From positions 1 through 64,000 of the forward strand of contig JAFXCL010000045.1 of the NCBI GenBank assembly GCA_017521485.1: a stretch of 64,000 nucleotides of DNA, written 5' to 3'. Of this stretch, positions 25,832-35,427 are shown piece by piece. How positions within the stretch are numbered: position 1 is the first letter of the stretch; each line of letters starts with the position of its first letter. The position numbers and the translations under genes are program-made. Below the pieces are notes generated by a model, which saw only the letters and a list, made by a program, of their open reading frames with translations, ran no database searches and was not told the origin of the DNA. Source of the stretch: Oscillospiraceae bacterium. GTDB lineage: Bacteria > Bacillota > Clostridia > Oscillospirales > Oscillospiraceae.

Positions 25832-27108
25832 CGCACTACCTCCTTGCGCACAGGATCCTGTGATCCAATACTAAGATCTCTACCGGGAAATTGGGTCATA
25901 TTTGTTGTTCGGGCATAATTGGTGCGAGACCCGTTTTGAGAATTATTGTTAGGCCGGTTAAAGCTTCCGGCAGATCGAACATTTCCGGCCGGCACACTAG
26001 CACTTGAAGCACGTGGGAAGTTTGTTTCTGAGCGCAAGGTGGTGTTTTCTATACCGGAATACTGATCGTAGATCGCATCCCATGTGCTTGTGTCCACAGA
26101 GCCTGTTTCGGGAAGACCAAACCGTCGCTGTGCGGCAAGGACTGCTGCTCGGGTCGCCTGTCCGTAGATACCGTCCACGGAAACAGGTGGGATGTTGGGA
26201 ATGTATCTGGAGAGAATCGCCAACATATATTGCAAAAACTGTACATATTCACCGCTGTCTCCAACTTGCAGAGAGTTTGGTGCTGCCCAATTGATCGCAT
26301 AATACTGCTGTCCTTGGCTGCGAAGCTCTGACAGGCTGTTGACGCCTCCGTATATTCGCACGATCTCATACCAGGTTGCAGGACCGACAATACCATCTGC
26401 AGTCAGACCGAATATTTGCTGAAACGCTCGAACTGCTGCTTCAGTACGGCTGCCGAATATGCCGTCATTGGCTGGGATTTTAGGAATAGCAGGATAATTC
26501 TGAGATATTCTGTTTAGTGCCACTTGCAGCACAACTACATTTGGTCCGCTGCTGCCTACACGCAAAGGTGTTCCGGGGTAGGAGGCAGTAATCCCACGGA
26601 TCGGTGCATCCGTTACGATCTCAACATCACCATAGTAGCTGCGCAAAATTTGGTCTGAATTATATCCTTGTAAAGCAAGATTTTGACTGCCCCATTGGCT
26701 CAGGCCCTCACAGGTCACAGTTGTACCGTTGCAGAACTTTGCTGCAAGGGGCTCTACAAATCCTGGTCTGCGCAAATAGTCGTTGAATAGCTCATCGACG
26801 AGGGCAGAAACATTTTCAAAGTAGCTTCTGCCATTTACAAATGCCTGATCGTATGCAGTGTTATTTGTGATGTCAAAATCATAGCCCCGGCTTCGGTAGA
26901 ACTCCGTATAGACACGGTTGAGCGCAAAGGAGACAATGGCTAATATGTTTGCTCGCAGTGCACTTTCATCCCAAGTAGGGTAGATCTCACTGGATGCAAC
27001 ATTTTTCACATAATCCTGAAACGATACAGTAACATTTGATGCATTCGATGAGGGTGAACCTAAATGTACAGTAATGTTCTGGGGTACATATGGAATAACT
27101 GGTGGCAT
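25828..27108 (-). CDS. SpoIID-like domain protein with peptidoglycan-binding modules
   Basis: A 426-residue protein. The N-terminal region (about 28-170) resembles the SpoIID/LytB amidase-enhancer domain: YVKNVASSEIYPTWDESALRA with Glu41 at the position of the SpoIID catalytic glutamate, and later GLSQWGSQNLALQG and ILRSYYGDVEIV. Two PG_binding_1 modules follow at about 185-255 (NDGIFGSRTEAAVRAFQ) and 280-350 (VDGIYGQATRAAVLAAQ), then an Asn/Ser-rich low-complexity tail. No signal peptide is visible, which suggests export by another route or action inside the mother cell. Middle gene of a three-gene operon. Confidence 0.85.
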   Translation of the reverse strand: MPPVIPYVPQNITVHLGSPSSNASNVTVSFQDYVKNVASSEIYPTWDESALRANILAIVSFALNRVYTEFYRSRGYDFDITNNTAYDQAFVNGRSYFENVSALVDELFNDYLRRPGFVEPLAAKFCNGTTVTCEGLSQWGSQNLALQGYNSDQILRSYYGDVEIVTDAPIRGITASYPGTPLRVGSSGPNVVVLQVALNRISQNYPAIPKIPANDGIFGSRTEAAVRAFQQIFGLTADGIVGPATWYEIVRIYGGVNSLSELRSQGQQYYAINWAAPNSLQVGDSGEYVQFLQYMLAILSRYIPNIPPVSVDGIYGQATRAAVLAAQRRFGLPETGSVDTSTWDAIYDQYSGIENTTLRSETNFPRASSASVPAGNVRSAGSFNRPNNNSQNGSRTNYARTTNMTQFPGRDLSIGSQDPVRKEVVR

Positions 27109-27119
27109 AGCTAGCCTCC

Positions 27120-27521
27120 CTACAAATTTTGCGCAGGTGTTTGGAAGATTTCTGCTTTGTTCCAGGAATCCGGAAATTCTGATAAAGGTATAAGTTCAAG
27201 ATTCTGAAGGGTAATGGTATCAGGAAATATTTGCAGATTTTCAATTTCTATTGCTTCGAAGTTTTCTTTTCTGGCATAAAGATTTACGACGGCAAATGGA
27301 ATAATACCGGTATTGGGTGTAAGACTTGCAGATAGATCCGGAACACTGATTTGTATTGGTTCATCCAGAAGTCCGCTGCGGTTGGTAAGACGCATTGCAA
27401 TTGCAGAACCGCTTGCGTCTGTGACTGTGATCGCCGCGTCCTGTATGGGGATCTGTGCATTACTGGTATAGGCATGTACCTGAATATATCCGGTTGCAGC
27501 CAGGATAATCCCTCCTTTCAA
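27120..27521 (-). CDS. Small beta-rich protein (carboxypeptidase regulatory-like fold)
   Basis: About 127-133 residues. The pattern GYIQVHAYTSNAQIPIQDAA, ITVTDASG, then NRSGLLDEPIQISVP looks like a carboxypeptidase-regulatory (beta-sandwich) domain. I do not recognise a specific family. The TTG at 27521 lies inside the ribosome site AAAGGAGGG; a CTG at 27503 has ideal 6-nt spacing and may be the true start. First gene of the operon with the SpoIID-like and peptidoglycan-binding genes, so probably envelope or spore related. Confidence 0.75.
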   Translation of the reverse strand: MKGGIILAATGYIQVHAYTSNAQIPIQDAAITVTDASGSAIAMRLTNRSGLLDEPIQISVPDLSASLTPNTGIIPFAVVNLYARKENFEAIEIENLQIFPDTITLQNLELIPLSEFPDSWNKAEIFQTPAQNL

Positions 27522-27550
27522 GGTTTCGGAAGTATCCTATGCGCATGGCG

Positions 27551-27583
27551 TATAAAAAGTGCAGGAGTTATAAAAACTCCTGC
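27551..27583 (-). terminator. Terminator after the helical unknown gene
   Basis: Minus-strand stem GCAGGAGTT/AACTCCTGC followed by a run of T; overlaps the stop codon of the upstream gene. Confidence 0.7.
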
Positions 27584-27996
27584 AGATTGCGAATGTTCTC
27601 TTGCTCATAATCCAGCAGCTTTTGACAGAGGTTGCTGACCCGTTCGTCTGTGGAAGAAATTGCATGAAGATTTTTTACACTCTTGATAATTCCACGCGTG
27701 CTTCCGTTAATCATCATAGCAGCAGCCTTTGAATTCGTATTACCGAAGGATAGATGTGCACGAACCATTGCATTTGTCATACCGACAATGCCATAGGACA
27801 GGGAATCCAACTCCCAGCCTCTGCTGTTTGCGATTTCTTTTGCTTCCCGTTCAATGCTGTCATATTGTCGGAGCTGATCCTTCAAAGCGGATTGAAAGCT
27901 TGCTTTCAGGGGCGCTTTCAAAACAGATCGTATTCCGATCTGTCCCATCTGTGCAGTTTTCAGAGCAGATCCTAAGAGGTCTTTACTGTCTTTCAT
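27568..27996 (-). CDS. Hypothetical helical protein
   Basis: A 142-residue protein that I cannot assign. It is predicted mostly alpha-helical, basic in its first third (KTAQMGQIGIRSVLKAPLKA) and acidic near the end (CQKLLDYEQENIRNLQEFL), resembling small four-helix bundle proteins. ATG 27996 was chosen; two GTG codons just upstream lie in the ribosome-site region. Divergent from asnB, with its own terminator, and near the peptidoglycan-binding genes. Confidence 0.7.
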   Translation of the reverse strand: MKDSKDLLGSALKTAQMGQIGIRSVLKAPLKASFQSALKDQLRQYDSIEREAKEIANSRGWELDSLSYGIVGMTNAMVRAHLSFGNTNSKAAAMMINGSTRGIIKSVKNLHAISSTDERVSNLCQKLLDYEQENIRNLQEFL

Positions 27997-28092
27997 TTTT
28001 ATCACCACTGTCAGTATGCCCTGGTTGGATGTTACTATACACAGCTGTCATTGTAATGCATAGAATATACAGATAGAAAGGAAGGGATTTTT

Positions 28093-29913
28093 ATGTGCGC
28101 GATTGCAGGAATGATCGGACTGGATGCGAATGATTCTATTATGGATAAAATGATAGAAACAATGAAACGGCGCGGACCTGACGATACGGGCAGATTTCAG
28201 TGCAGAGATTGCGGACTGCTGCACAGCAGACTGGCAATTATTGACCCGGATAGAGGGAGACAGCCCATGCAGACCCAGTGGGCAGGAGAGACATATACCA
28301 TTGTGTACAATGGGGAATTGTATAATACAAATGAGATCAGAAAAGAACTGATTACCCTTGGACACCGCTTCTCATCCCACTCAGATACAGAAGTGGTTCT
28401 GCACGCCTATGCACAGTGGGGTGGAAAATGTCTGGATAAATTTAACGGTATTTTTGCCTTTGCCGTTTGGGAACACCGAAATAGACGCCTGTTTCTTGCA
28501 AGAGACAGAATTGGCGTAAAACCCCTGTTTTATAAACTGCATCAGGAAGGCTTTCTATTTGCATCTGAGATCAAAACCATATTGGCTTATCCAACGGTTG
28601 AGTCGGAACTGGATGCAACAGGTGCGGCACAGATTTTGCTCATTGGACCCGGTCGAGTGCCAGGCTCCGGTGTGTTTCGCGGAATTATGGAATTAGAGCC
28701 CGGGTGCTGCGGTATATTTAGCGATGGGAAATGGGTGTGGCGCCGGTACTGGAAATTAACAGATAGGGAACATAAGGATACATTCGAAGAAACAGCAGAG
28801 AAAGTGCGCTTTCTTGTAAATGATGCGATCCGCAGACAAATGGTTTCGGATGTCCCAATCGGTACATTTTTGTCCGGTGGGCTTGACTCCAGCCTGATCA
28901 CTGCGATTTGTGCCAATGAAATGAGGGACAGGGGAGAGAGACTTAGCACCTTTTCTTTGGATTTTGAAAATAATGACCGATACTTTGTTCCTGGGAAATT
29001 TCAACCGAACTCGGACAATAGTTATATTGGAATTATGCAGGCGTATCTGAACACCTGTCACCACTGGACAGTGTTGACACCGGAGGATTTGGTGTCATCA
29101 CTGAAGAATGCAACCGTTGCCAGAGATCTTCCAGGTATGGCGGATGTGGATTTTTCACTTCTTGCCTTTTGTAAGGAGATCCGTTCAAATGTGAAAGTCG
29201 CCCTTTCCGGCGAGTGTGCAGACGAGATTTTTGGAGGATACCCGTGGTATCGGGATCCGGAGGTCCGTGCCTTAGACGGTTTTCCATGGGCTCAGAACAC
29301 CAGTCAAAGAGCCCAGTTCCTTCATCCGGACATTGCAAAACAAATTAATGCCAATGAATTTGTTCAGGACCATTATCGGCAAACATTGGATGAATGTGAT
29401 ATTTTACCCGGCACAACACCTCAAGAGCGCCGTATGAAAGAAATGGTAAACCTGAATCAACGCTGGTTTATGCAAACACTACTCGATCGCAAGGACAGAA
29501 TGAGTATGTTCAGTGGCCTGGAGGTTCGTGTGCCGTTTTGTGATTATCGGATTGCTGAGTACCTATATGGTGTTCCGTGGGAATTTAAGGATTATCACAG
29601 CTACGAAAAGGGACTGCTCCGTTATGCTATGGCAGATGTGCTTCCTAGGGAGGTGCTGTGGCGAAAAAAGAGTCCTTATCCAAAAACTTATGATCCCAGG
29701 TATAAGGAGATTGTAAGCCGGTTGTTATCTGAAGTGATGGAAGATCAAAGTGCACCTATATTTCAGATCGTTTCCAGAGAGGCGCTTGCCTCATTATTCC
29801 AAACGGAGCATCCGTGGCCTTGGTATGGGCAGCTTATGAAAACGCCGCAGACGATTGCATATATGCTGCAAATCAATTTCTGGCTGGAACATTATAACAT
29901 TCGTTTGATCTAG
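28093..29913 (+). CDS. asnB: Asparagine synthase (glutamine-hydrolysing)
   Basis: A 606-residue AsnB-type amidotransferase making asparagine from aspartate, glutamine and ATP. The N-terminal Ntn glutaminase domain has catalytic Cys2 in MCAIAGMIG, followed by RGPDDTG, LHSRLAIID and VYNGELYN. The synthetase domain has the pyrophosphate loop FLSGGLDSSLI near residues 258-268 and LSGECADEIFGGYPW. The length fits the approximately 610-residue Firmicutes form. GGAAGGG precedes the ATG. Confidence 0.96.
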   Translation: MCAIAGMIGLDANDSIMDKMIETMKRRGPDDTGRFQCRDCGLLHSRLAIIDPDRGRQPMQTQWAGETYTIVYNGELYNTNEIRKELITLGHRFSSHSDTEVVLHAYAQWGGKCLDKFNGIFAFAVWEHRNRRLFLARDRIGVKPLFYKLHQEGFLFASEIKTILAYPTVESELDATGAAQILLIGPGRVPGSGVFRGIMELEPGCCGIFSDGKWVWRRYWKLTDREHKDTFEETAEKVRFLVNDAIRRQMVSDVPIGTFLSGGLDSSLITAICANEMRDRGERLSTFSLDFENNDRYFVPGKFQPNSDNSYIGIMQAYLNTCHHWTVLTPEDLVSSLKNATVARDLPGMADVDFSLLAFCKEIRSNVKVALSGECADEIFGGYPWYRDPEVRALDGFPWAQNTSQRAQFLHPDIAKQINANEFVQDHYRQTLDECDILPGTTPQERRMKEMVNLNQRWFMQTLLDRKDRMSMFSGLEVRVPFCDYRIAEYLYGVPWEFKDYHSYEKGLLRYAMADVLPREVLWRKKSPYPKTYDPRYKEIVSRLLSEVMEDQSAPIFQIVSREALASLFQTEHPWPWYGQLMKTPQTIAYMLQINFWLEHYNIRLI

Positions 29914-29986
29914 TTTGTGAGAATTAACAAATTCAGGATTAAAAAAACACATAAATTGAAATTTCCTATAATTTTCATTGAAGTAG

Positions 29987-30015
29987 TTGAGTTTTTATCA
30001 AAAAAATGTTAGTAT
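29987..30015 (+). promoter_or_regulatory. Promoter of apgM-serA
   Basis: TTGAGT (29987-29992), 17 bp and TAGTAT (30010-30015). Confidence 0.6.
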
Positions 30016-30062
30016 ATATAAACACAAATGTACGCTTAACAAGGACAGAAGGTGATTGGTAA

Positions 30063-31268
30063 ATGAAATATATTGTGATCCTTGCAGATGGTATGGCAGA
30101 TGAACCGTTAAAGGAATTTGGTGGAAAAACCCCTATGGAATATGCCTGCACACCGGCAATGGATTCCCTTGCTGCCAAAGGCTCAGTTGGTATGGTCCAG
30201 ACTGTTCCGGCTTCTATGAAACCTGGAAGCGATGTGGCAAATCTCTCTGTATTGGGCTATGACCCTACGACCAATTATTCCGGACGATCACCTTTGGAGG
30301 CTTTGAGCGTTGGCGTTGCCATAGAACCTGGCGATGTAGTACTGCGCTGTAATCTTGTAACACTTTCTGAAAATGAGCCTTATGAAGAAAAGGTTATTAT
30401 CGACCACAGCTCAGGTGAAATTTCAACCCAGGATGCAAATATCCTGATGGATGCTGTGCGGGAAGCTTTTAATAGCGAAGAATTTCAGTTTTATACCGGC
30501 ACCAGCTATCGCCATATAACAATTTGGAATAAGGGTGAAGTTCTGGATTTTGAACAGCCCCACGACCATTTAGGCGAGAAGATCGGTTCCTATCTTCCAA
30601 AGAACATGCTGTTTCGGTCGATGATGGAAAAGAGCTTTCAGATTCTCAACCAACATCCGCTGAACCAAAAACGGGCGCTTGCAGGAAAGAACAAGGCAAA
30701 TTCCCTTTGGTTCTGGGGTGCTGGCACAAAGCCTTCATTACAGAGCTTTTACGAAATGACCGGTCTTAAGGGTGCAATGATCTCGGCAGTTGATCTGCTT
30801 AAGGGCATTGCGGTTGGCTCCGGTATGGAGGTTTTGGAGGTTGAAGGCGCAACCGGATCGCTGGATACGAATTATGCAGGCAAAGCTGCTGCCGCTGTGC
30901 AGGCGTTGATGGACCGCGGTAATGACTTTGTTTATGTTCATGTGGAAGCGCCGGATGAAATGGGCCATCAGGGCAGCGCAGCAAATAAAGTGCGCGCCAT
31001 CGAAGAAATCGATAAGAACATTATTGCAGTGATTTCCAGTGAGTTGGATGCACAAAAGGTCGATTACCGCATGATGATTCTGCCGGATCATCCTACACCG
31101 ATTCGTTGCCGCACACACACCGGCGACCCGGTTCCGTATTTGCTGTATGACAGTATATCCGTACAGGAAAACAGCGCGCCTTTCTCAGAAAAAGGTGCGG
31201 CGCAAACCGGGAATTTCATTGCAAACGGAACAGCACTAATGAATCAGTTTATACAAAAGAATGGATAG
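30063..31268 (+). CDS. apgM: Cofactor-independent phosphoglycerate mutase, archaeal type
   Basis: A 401-residue alkaline-phosphatase-superfamily mutase interconverting 3- and 2-phosphoglycerate. The metal site starts in VILADGMADEP; the phosphoserine nucleophile is in KPGSDVANLSVLGYDP near residues 56-69; and further metal ligands lie in VHVEAPDEMGHQG and MILPDHPTPIRCRTHTGDPVP. It belongs to the ApgM branch found in archaea and many anaerobes. It is followed closely by serA, so 3-phosphoglycerate use for glycolysis and serine is linked. Confidence 0.93.
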   Translation: MKYIVILADGMADEPLKEFGGKTPMEYACTPAMDSLAAKGSVGMVQTVPASMKPGSDVANLSVLGYDPTTNYSGRSPLEALSVGVAIEPGDVVLRCNLVTLSENEPYEEKVIIDHSSGEISTQDANILMDAVREAFNSEEFQFYTGTSYRHITIWNKGEVLDFEQPHDHLGEKIGSYLPKNMLFRSMMEKSFQILNQHPLNQKRALAGKNKANSLWFWGAGTKPSLQSFYEMTGLKGAMISAVDLLKGIAVGSGMEVLEVEGATGSLDTNYAGKAAAAVQALMDRGNDFVYVHVEAPDEMGHQGSAANKVRAIEEIDKNIIAVISSELDAQKVDYRMMILPDHPTPIRCRTHTGDPVPYLLYDSISVQENSAPFSEKGAAQTGNFIANGTALMNQFIQKNG

Positions 31269-31287
31269 TAGAAAGCGAGGACTTCTT

Positions 31288-32451
31288 ATGTTTAACATTA
31301 ATTACTTAAATCCCATCTCTGAAAAAGGCACTGCCCTTTGGACAGAGAATTATCAGAAAACAGATAATCTCAGCCAAGCAGATGCTGTGGTAGTCCGCAG
31401 TGCACAAATGCACGAGCTGGAGATGCCTGAAAATCTGCTGGCAATTGCCCGCGCAGGTGCAGGCGTGAATAATATTCCTCTGGACCGTTGTGCAGAGCAG
31501 GGCGTTGTTGTGTTTAACACTCCCGGTGCAAATGCAAACGGTGTTGTAGAGCTTGCTCTTTGCGGTATGCTCCTGGGCTGCCGTGATGTGGTTGGCGGTA
31601 TCAACTGGGTTCAGGAAATTTAGGATCAGGGCGATGTTGCTAAGAAGGTAGAAAAGGGCAAATCCCAGTTTGCCGGCATTGAGCTTGCAGGTAAGCGTTT
31701 GGGCGTGATTGGTCTTGGCGCTATTGGTGGCCCCCTTGCCAATGCAGCTATTAAGCTGGGCATGGAAGTCTATGGCTGCGATCCGTTTATTTCCATCAAT
31801 GCGGCTTGGCACTTAGATAGCCGTATCATCCCTGTTAAGACCCGGGAAGAGATCTACGAGAAATGCGATATTATTACCGTCCACACCCCGCTTTTAGAGG
31901 ACACCAAGAAGATGATCAACGCCGATGCCTTCAGCCTGATGAAAGACGGCGTGATCCTTCTGAACTTCGCAAGAGACCAGCTTGTGGACGATGATGCGCT
32001 GGAAGTAGCACTCAAATCCGGTAAGGTCAAGCGCTATATTACGGATTTCCCCAACGATAAGACTGCAGGCATGGCTGGTGTTGTTGCCATTCCTCATCTT
32101 GGTGCATCCACCGAGGAATCGGAAGATAACTGTGCAAAGATGGCGGTTCGGCAGGTGATGAATTATCTGGAGAACGGTAATATTGTCAACTCCGTAAACT
32201 TCCCCAACTGTGATATGGGCGTGTGCACAAAGGCTGCCCGTATTGTTATTCTGCATAGAAACATCCCCAACACGCTAAGTCAGTACACAGCTGCAATGGC
32301 AAATGAGAATATTAATATTTCTGACCTGATGAACCGCAGTAAGGGCGAATATGCATATACCATGCTGGACCTGGACGGTGTTCCTTCTGCAAATGCAATT
32401 GAGGAGCTGAAGAAAAAGGACGGTGTTCTGCGTGTGCGGGTCATTGGCTGA
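31288..32451 (+). pseudogene. serA: D-3-phosphoglycerate dehydrogenase interrupted by in-frame TAG
   Basis: Two segments in one frame, 31288-31623 and 31624-32451, together give a normal 387-residue SerA. The first carries RAGAGVNNIPLDR and the start of the substrate domain. The second has the NAD site GVIGLGAIGGPLANAA, VHTPLLEDTKKMI, LNFARDQLVDD, PHLGASTEESE and a C-terminal ACT domain. A TAG at 31621-31623 separates them just after NWVQEI. TAG ends dinB and the Nudix gene, so it is not reassigned here. It is either a recent nonsense mutation or a sequencing error; the surrounding protein is undamaged. A restart at ATG 31699 would lack the first domain. Confidence 0.88.
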
Positions 32452-32473
32452 TCTGAATCCCAATAATAACGAT

Positions 32474-32503
32474 CCCGGCAGGTATGTACCTGCCGGGAAT
32501 ATT
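32474..32503. terminator. Bidirectional terminator between serA and proC
   Basis: An 11-bp stem CCCGGCAGGTA with a 2-nt loop and T-rich flanks. Confidence 0.85.
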
Positions 32504-33288
32504 TATTTACCTAATTCTTTGCTGCGTTTATATGCAGCACCGATACAATCCATAACTGCACCGCGGAAGCCGTGCTCTTCCAAAGCGCCAAGTCCTGCAA
32601 TGGTACTGCCGCCGGGGGAGCAGACAGCATCCTTTAGCGTGCAGGGATCCTGACCGGTTTTTTGAAGCATTTGGGCAGCACCTGCCATAGTTGCGGTTGC
32701 ATATTCGATTGCCTTTTCTCTGGGCAATCCACAGGCTACCGCGCCGTCTGAAAGGGCTTCAACAAAAAGATACATATAGGCAGGTCCGCAGCCGGATAAT
32801 GCGCTGGCACTGTCTATCAGACACTCGTCCAAGGCATCCAGCTTGCCACAGTAGCGCATGTCCTCCAGAAACGAAGAAAGTGCTTCATCGGTCACAAGCT
32901 GATTGTAGCAAAATTGTATCATACCGCATCCAACTGCCACCGGTGTGTTGGGCATCATCCGTATGATCGGAAGGTCGGTGCCAACCATTGACTCGATCTT
33001 ATCTATAGAAAGTCCTGCTGCCATAGAGATCAGCATAGGTTTTTTCTTTGATAGCGCCGGCTTCAGTGGTGTAAGTACCGACTCCATAACCTGAGGCTTT
33101 ACGGCCAGAAAAATCCGGTCAGAAACATAAATCAAGTTTTCAGGATCTGTATATTCACAGCCCAGTTCTGCAGCAATCGCTCTTGCCTTACCGGAGCTGT
33201 CTGTAATTACAATTTGATCGGTTGACTTTCTAAGTGCCCTTGCAATTGCACTGCCCATATTGCCGCAGCCAAGAAATCCGTATTTCAC
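32503..33288 (-). CDS. proC: Pyrroline-5-carboxylate reductase
   Basis: The last step of proline synthesis, NAD(P)H reduction of P5C. 261 residues. N-terminal Rossmann GFLGCGNMGSAI, then FLAVKPQVMES and MPNTPVAVGCGM. The C-terminal dimer domain has SGCGPAYMYLFVEALSDGAV and CSPGGSTIAGL. The start is the GTG at 33288, with AGGAG 8 nt upstream, rather than the GTG at 33297 that overlaps it. Last gene of proB-proA-proC. Confidence 0.95.
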   Translation of the reverse strand: MKYGFLGCGNMGSAIARALRKSTDQIVITDSSGKARAIAAELGCEYTDPENLIYVSDRIFLAVKPQVMESVLTPLKPALSKKKPMLISMAAGLSIDKIESMVGTDLPIIRMMPNTPVAVGCGMIQFCYNQLVTDEALSSFLEDMRYCGKLDALDECLIDSASALSGCGPAYMYLFVEALSDGAVACGLPREKAIEYATATMAGAAQMLQKTGQDPCTLKDAVCSPGGSTIAGLGALEEHGFRGAVMDCIGAAYKRSKELGK

Positions 33289-33299
33289 TAAGCTCACTC

Positions 33300-34550
33300 C
33301 TATCTGATATGGCCGTTTCCTTCAATGATATACTTATATGTCGTAAGCTCCAAAAGACCCATAGGTCCTCTTGCGTGCATCTTTTGGGTGGAAATACCCA
33401 TTTCACAGCCGAGACCGAACTCGCCGCCGTCTGTAAATCGGGTGGAAGCATTTACATAGACTGCGGCACTGTCTACACCGGCTGTGAACATAGAGATCGC
33501 TGTGCTGTCAGAAGATACAATTGCTTCACTGTGACCGGTAGAGTGGTTTCGGATATGTTCAACAGCCTCCGCTGTATTCTCTACACATTTCACAGCCAAA
33601 ATGTAATCTAAAAATTCTGTATTAAAATCTTCCTCTGATACCGGTGTTCCCGGAATGATCGACTGGGCATACCCGTCCAGACGAAGCTCGACAGGAACAT
33701 TTCCGGATTTCTTCCGCATAGTCACAATCCGTTCATACAGCTTAGGCAGCAGAGAAGGTGCAATGGCTTTGTCAACCAGAAGAACTTCCTCTGCATTACA
33801 CACACTGGGACGGCTTGTCTTTGCATTTTCGATAATATTCAAAGCCATTTCAATGTCTGCGCTTTTTTCCACATATACATGACAGATGCCTGTTCCGGTT
33901 GCAATGCAGGGTACAGTCGCATTTTTCACACAGGCATTGATCAGACCTGCACCGCCTCTGGGGATGAGCAGATCAATGTACTCCCGGGCAGTCATTAGTA
34001 CGGCGGCACTGTCTCTGGATGTGTCCATAACCAAATTAACAGCGTTTTCTGTAATGCCAACAGTCCTTAACCCAGTGCGAAGTGCTTCTACAATTGCACA
34101 AGCGGAACGGAATGCTTCCTTACCACCCCGCAGTACGCAAGCATTTCCGCTTTTGATTGCCAGCGCTGCAGCGTCACTGGTGACATTGGGACGGCTTTCA
34201 TAAATGATTGCTATGACACCCATAGGAACTCTGACTTTGCGGATACGAAGACCGTCCTGGCGTCTATAGCAGTCAATTTCTGTATGGACAGGATCTGGAA
34301 GTAATGCCACATCCCGGATACCTTTTGCCATAGACAAGATCCGCTTAGATGTGAGACACAGCCTGTCGAGCATAACAGAGGAAATTGTAGCACGGGCAGC
34401 TTCCATATCCTGCGTGTTTGCATTCAATATTTCATCCTGCCGTTCGATGATAGCTTTTGCCATTGCCTCCAGCGCAGCATTTTTTTGCATACTTGTTAAT
34501 CCGGCAATCTCTATGCTTGCTGCTTTTGCAGCTTTTAACATATTAATCAT
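33300..34550 (-). CDS. proA: Gamma-glutamyl phosphate reductase
   Basis: NADPH-dependent reduction of glutamyl-5-phosphate to the semialdehyde. A 416-residue aldehyde-dehydrogenase-fold enzyme. VPMGVIAIIYESRPNVTSD and CVLRGGKEAF are nucleotide-binding features, and the catalytic Cys is in SRPSVCNAEEVLLV near residue 250. STRFTDGGEFGLGCEMGIST is the conserved C-terminal signature. Its start overlaps the proB stop by 8 nt, indicating coupled translation. Confidence 0.96.
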   Translation of the reverse strand: MINMLKAAKAASIEIAGLTSMQKNAALEAMAKAIIERQDEILNANTQDMEAARATISSVMLDRLCLTSKRILSMAKGIRDVALLPDPVHTEIDCYRRQDGLRIRKVRVPMGVIAIIYESRPNVTSDAAALAIKSGNACVLRGGKEAFRSACAIVEALRTGLRTVGITENAVNLVMDTSRDSAAVLMTAREYIDLLIPRGGAGLINACVKNATVPCIATGTGICHVYVEKSADIEMALNIIENAKTSRPSVCNAEEVLLVDKAIAPSLLPKLYERIVTMRKKSGNVPVELRLDGYAQSIIPGTPVSEEDFNTEFLDYILAVKCVENTAEAVEHIRNHSTGHSEAIVSSDSTAISMFTAGVDSAAVYVNASTRFTDGGEFGLGCEMGISTQKMHARGPMGLLELTTYKYIIEGNGHIR

Positions 34551-35313
34551 TGTTCCTCACCGTAAATGTTGTGCCAATATTTTTGCCTTCTAAAATAGCA
34601 TATAAGTTGGTAGGCTCGTTTCCGTTTGTGATAATCATATCGCAGCCGCAGCCGAGGCAGATCTTAGCAGCCTGCAGCTTCGTTACCATTCCGCCGGTTC
34701 CCAGCTTGCCGCTTCCTCCAGCCAGAGAGAGAATGGATTCGTCAATCACTGTGGCTTTCTCAATCAGCTTTGCATCGGGATTCGTGTGGGGATCTGCTGT
34801 ATAAAGACCGTCAATATCTGATAAGAGAATCAGCTTGTCGGCACCAATGCTTTCTGCAGCGATTGCTGCCAGCGTATCATTATCGCCAATCCCGATTTCC
34901 TTGGTGGATACTGTGTCATTTTCATTAATGATGGGAATGACCCCAAGCATCAGCAGGCGGTTGATGGTGTTACTGAAATTGGTATGGCGTATTTCGTTTT
35001 CTACATCATCGCCGGTGATCAGAAGCTGAGCAACCGTGTGATTATACTCACCGAATAATTTGTCGTATGTATACATCAGTTCACACTGACCCACAGCAGC
35101 GGCAGCCTGCTTTGTAGGCATATCTGTAGGCCGCTGCTGAAGACCCAGTTTACCAACACCCATACCGATTGCACCGGAGGATACCAAAATCACCTCGTGT
35201 CCGCTGTTTTTAATATCACTGATAACCTTGCACAGTTCTTCCACGCGACGGATATTCAGATGACCGGTAGGGTAGGCCAATGTGCTGGTTCCGATTTTAA
35301 CCACAATGCGCAT
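34543..35313 (-). CDS. proB: Glutamate 5-kinase, short form without PUA domain
   Basis: The first and feedback-regulated step of proline synthesis. 256 residues from ATG 35313, supported by GGGAGGAAAT. The amino-acid kinase fold shows VVKIGTSTLAYPTG, VSSGAIGMGVGKLGL, AQLLITGDDVENE, IINENDTVST and GDNDTLAAIAAE. The C-terminal PUA domain of E. coli ProB (about 367 residues) is absent, as is common in Clostridia. A TATAAT-type -10 lies at about 35341-35346 on the minus strand with a weak -35. Confidence 0.95.
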   Translation of the reverse strand: MRIVVKIGTSTLAYPTGHLNIRRVEELCKVISDIKNSGHEVILVSSGAIGMGVGKLGLQQRPTDMPTKQAAAAVGQCELMYTYDKLFGEYNHTVAQLLITGDDVENEIRHTNFSNTINRLLMLGVIPIINENDTVSTKEIGIGDNDTLAAIAAESIGADKLILLSDIDGLYTADPHTNPDAKLIEKATVIDESILSLAGGSGKLGTGGMVTKLQAAKICLGCGCDMIITNGNEPTNLYAILEGKNIGTTFTVRNND

Positions 35314-35400
35314 ATAATTTCCTCCCAAAGTAATTTTTACTATTATAGCGCATTTACTTAAATAAATAAAGATGAAATTGTCTTTTTCTAAAGAATTTAA

Positions 35401-35427
35401 ATGACGCAGCCGGAAAGGCTGCGTCAT
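35401..35427 (-). terminator. Terminator of the bile salt hydrolase gene
   Basis: An 11-bp stem ATGACGCAGCC with a 5-nt loop; includes the stop codon of the gene. Confidence 0.75.

Noticed and set aside
31621..31623. TAG as a recoded sense codon (pyrrolysine or alternative code)
   Set aside because: TAG terminates dinB, the Nudix gene and engB normally, and no pyrrolysine genes are seen; a nonsense change or sequencing error is simpler.
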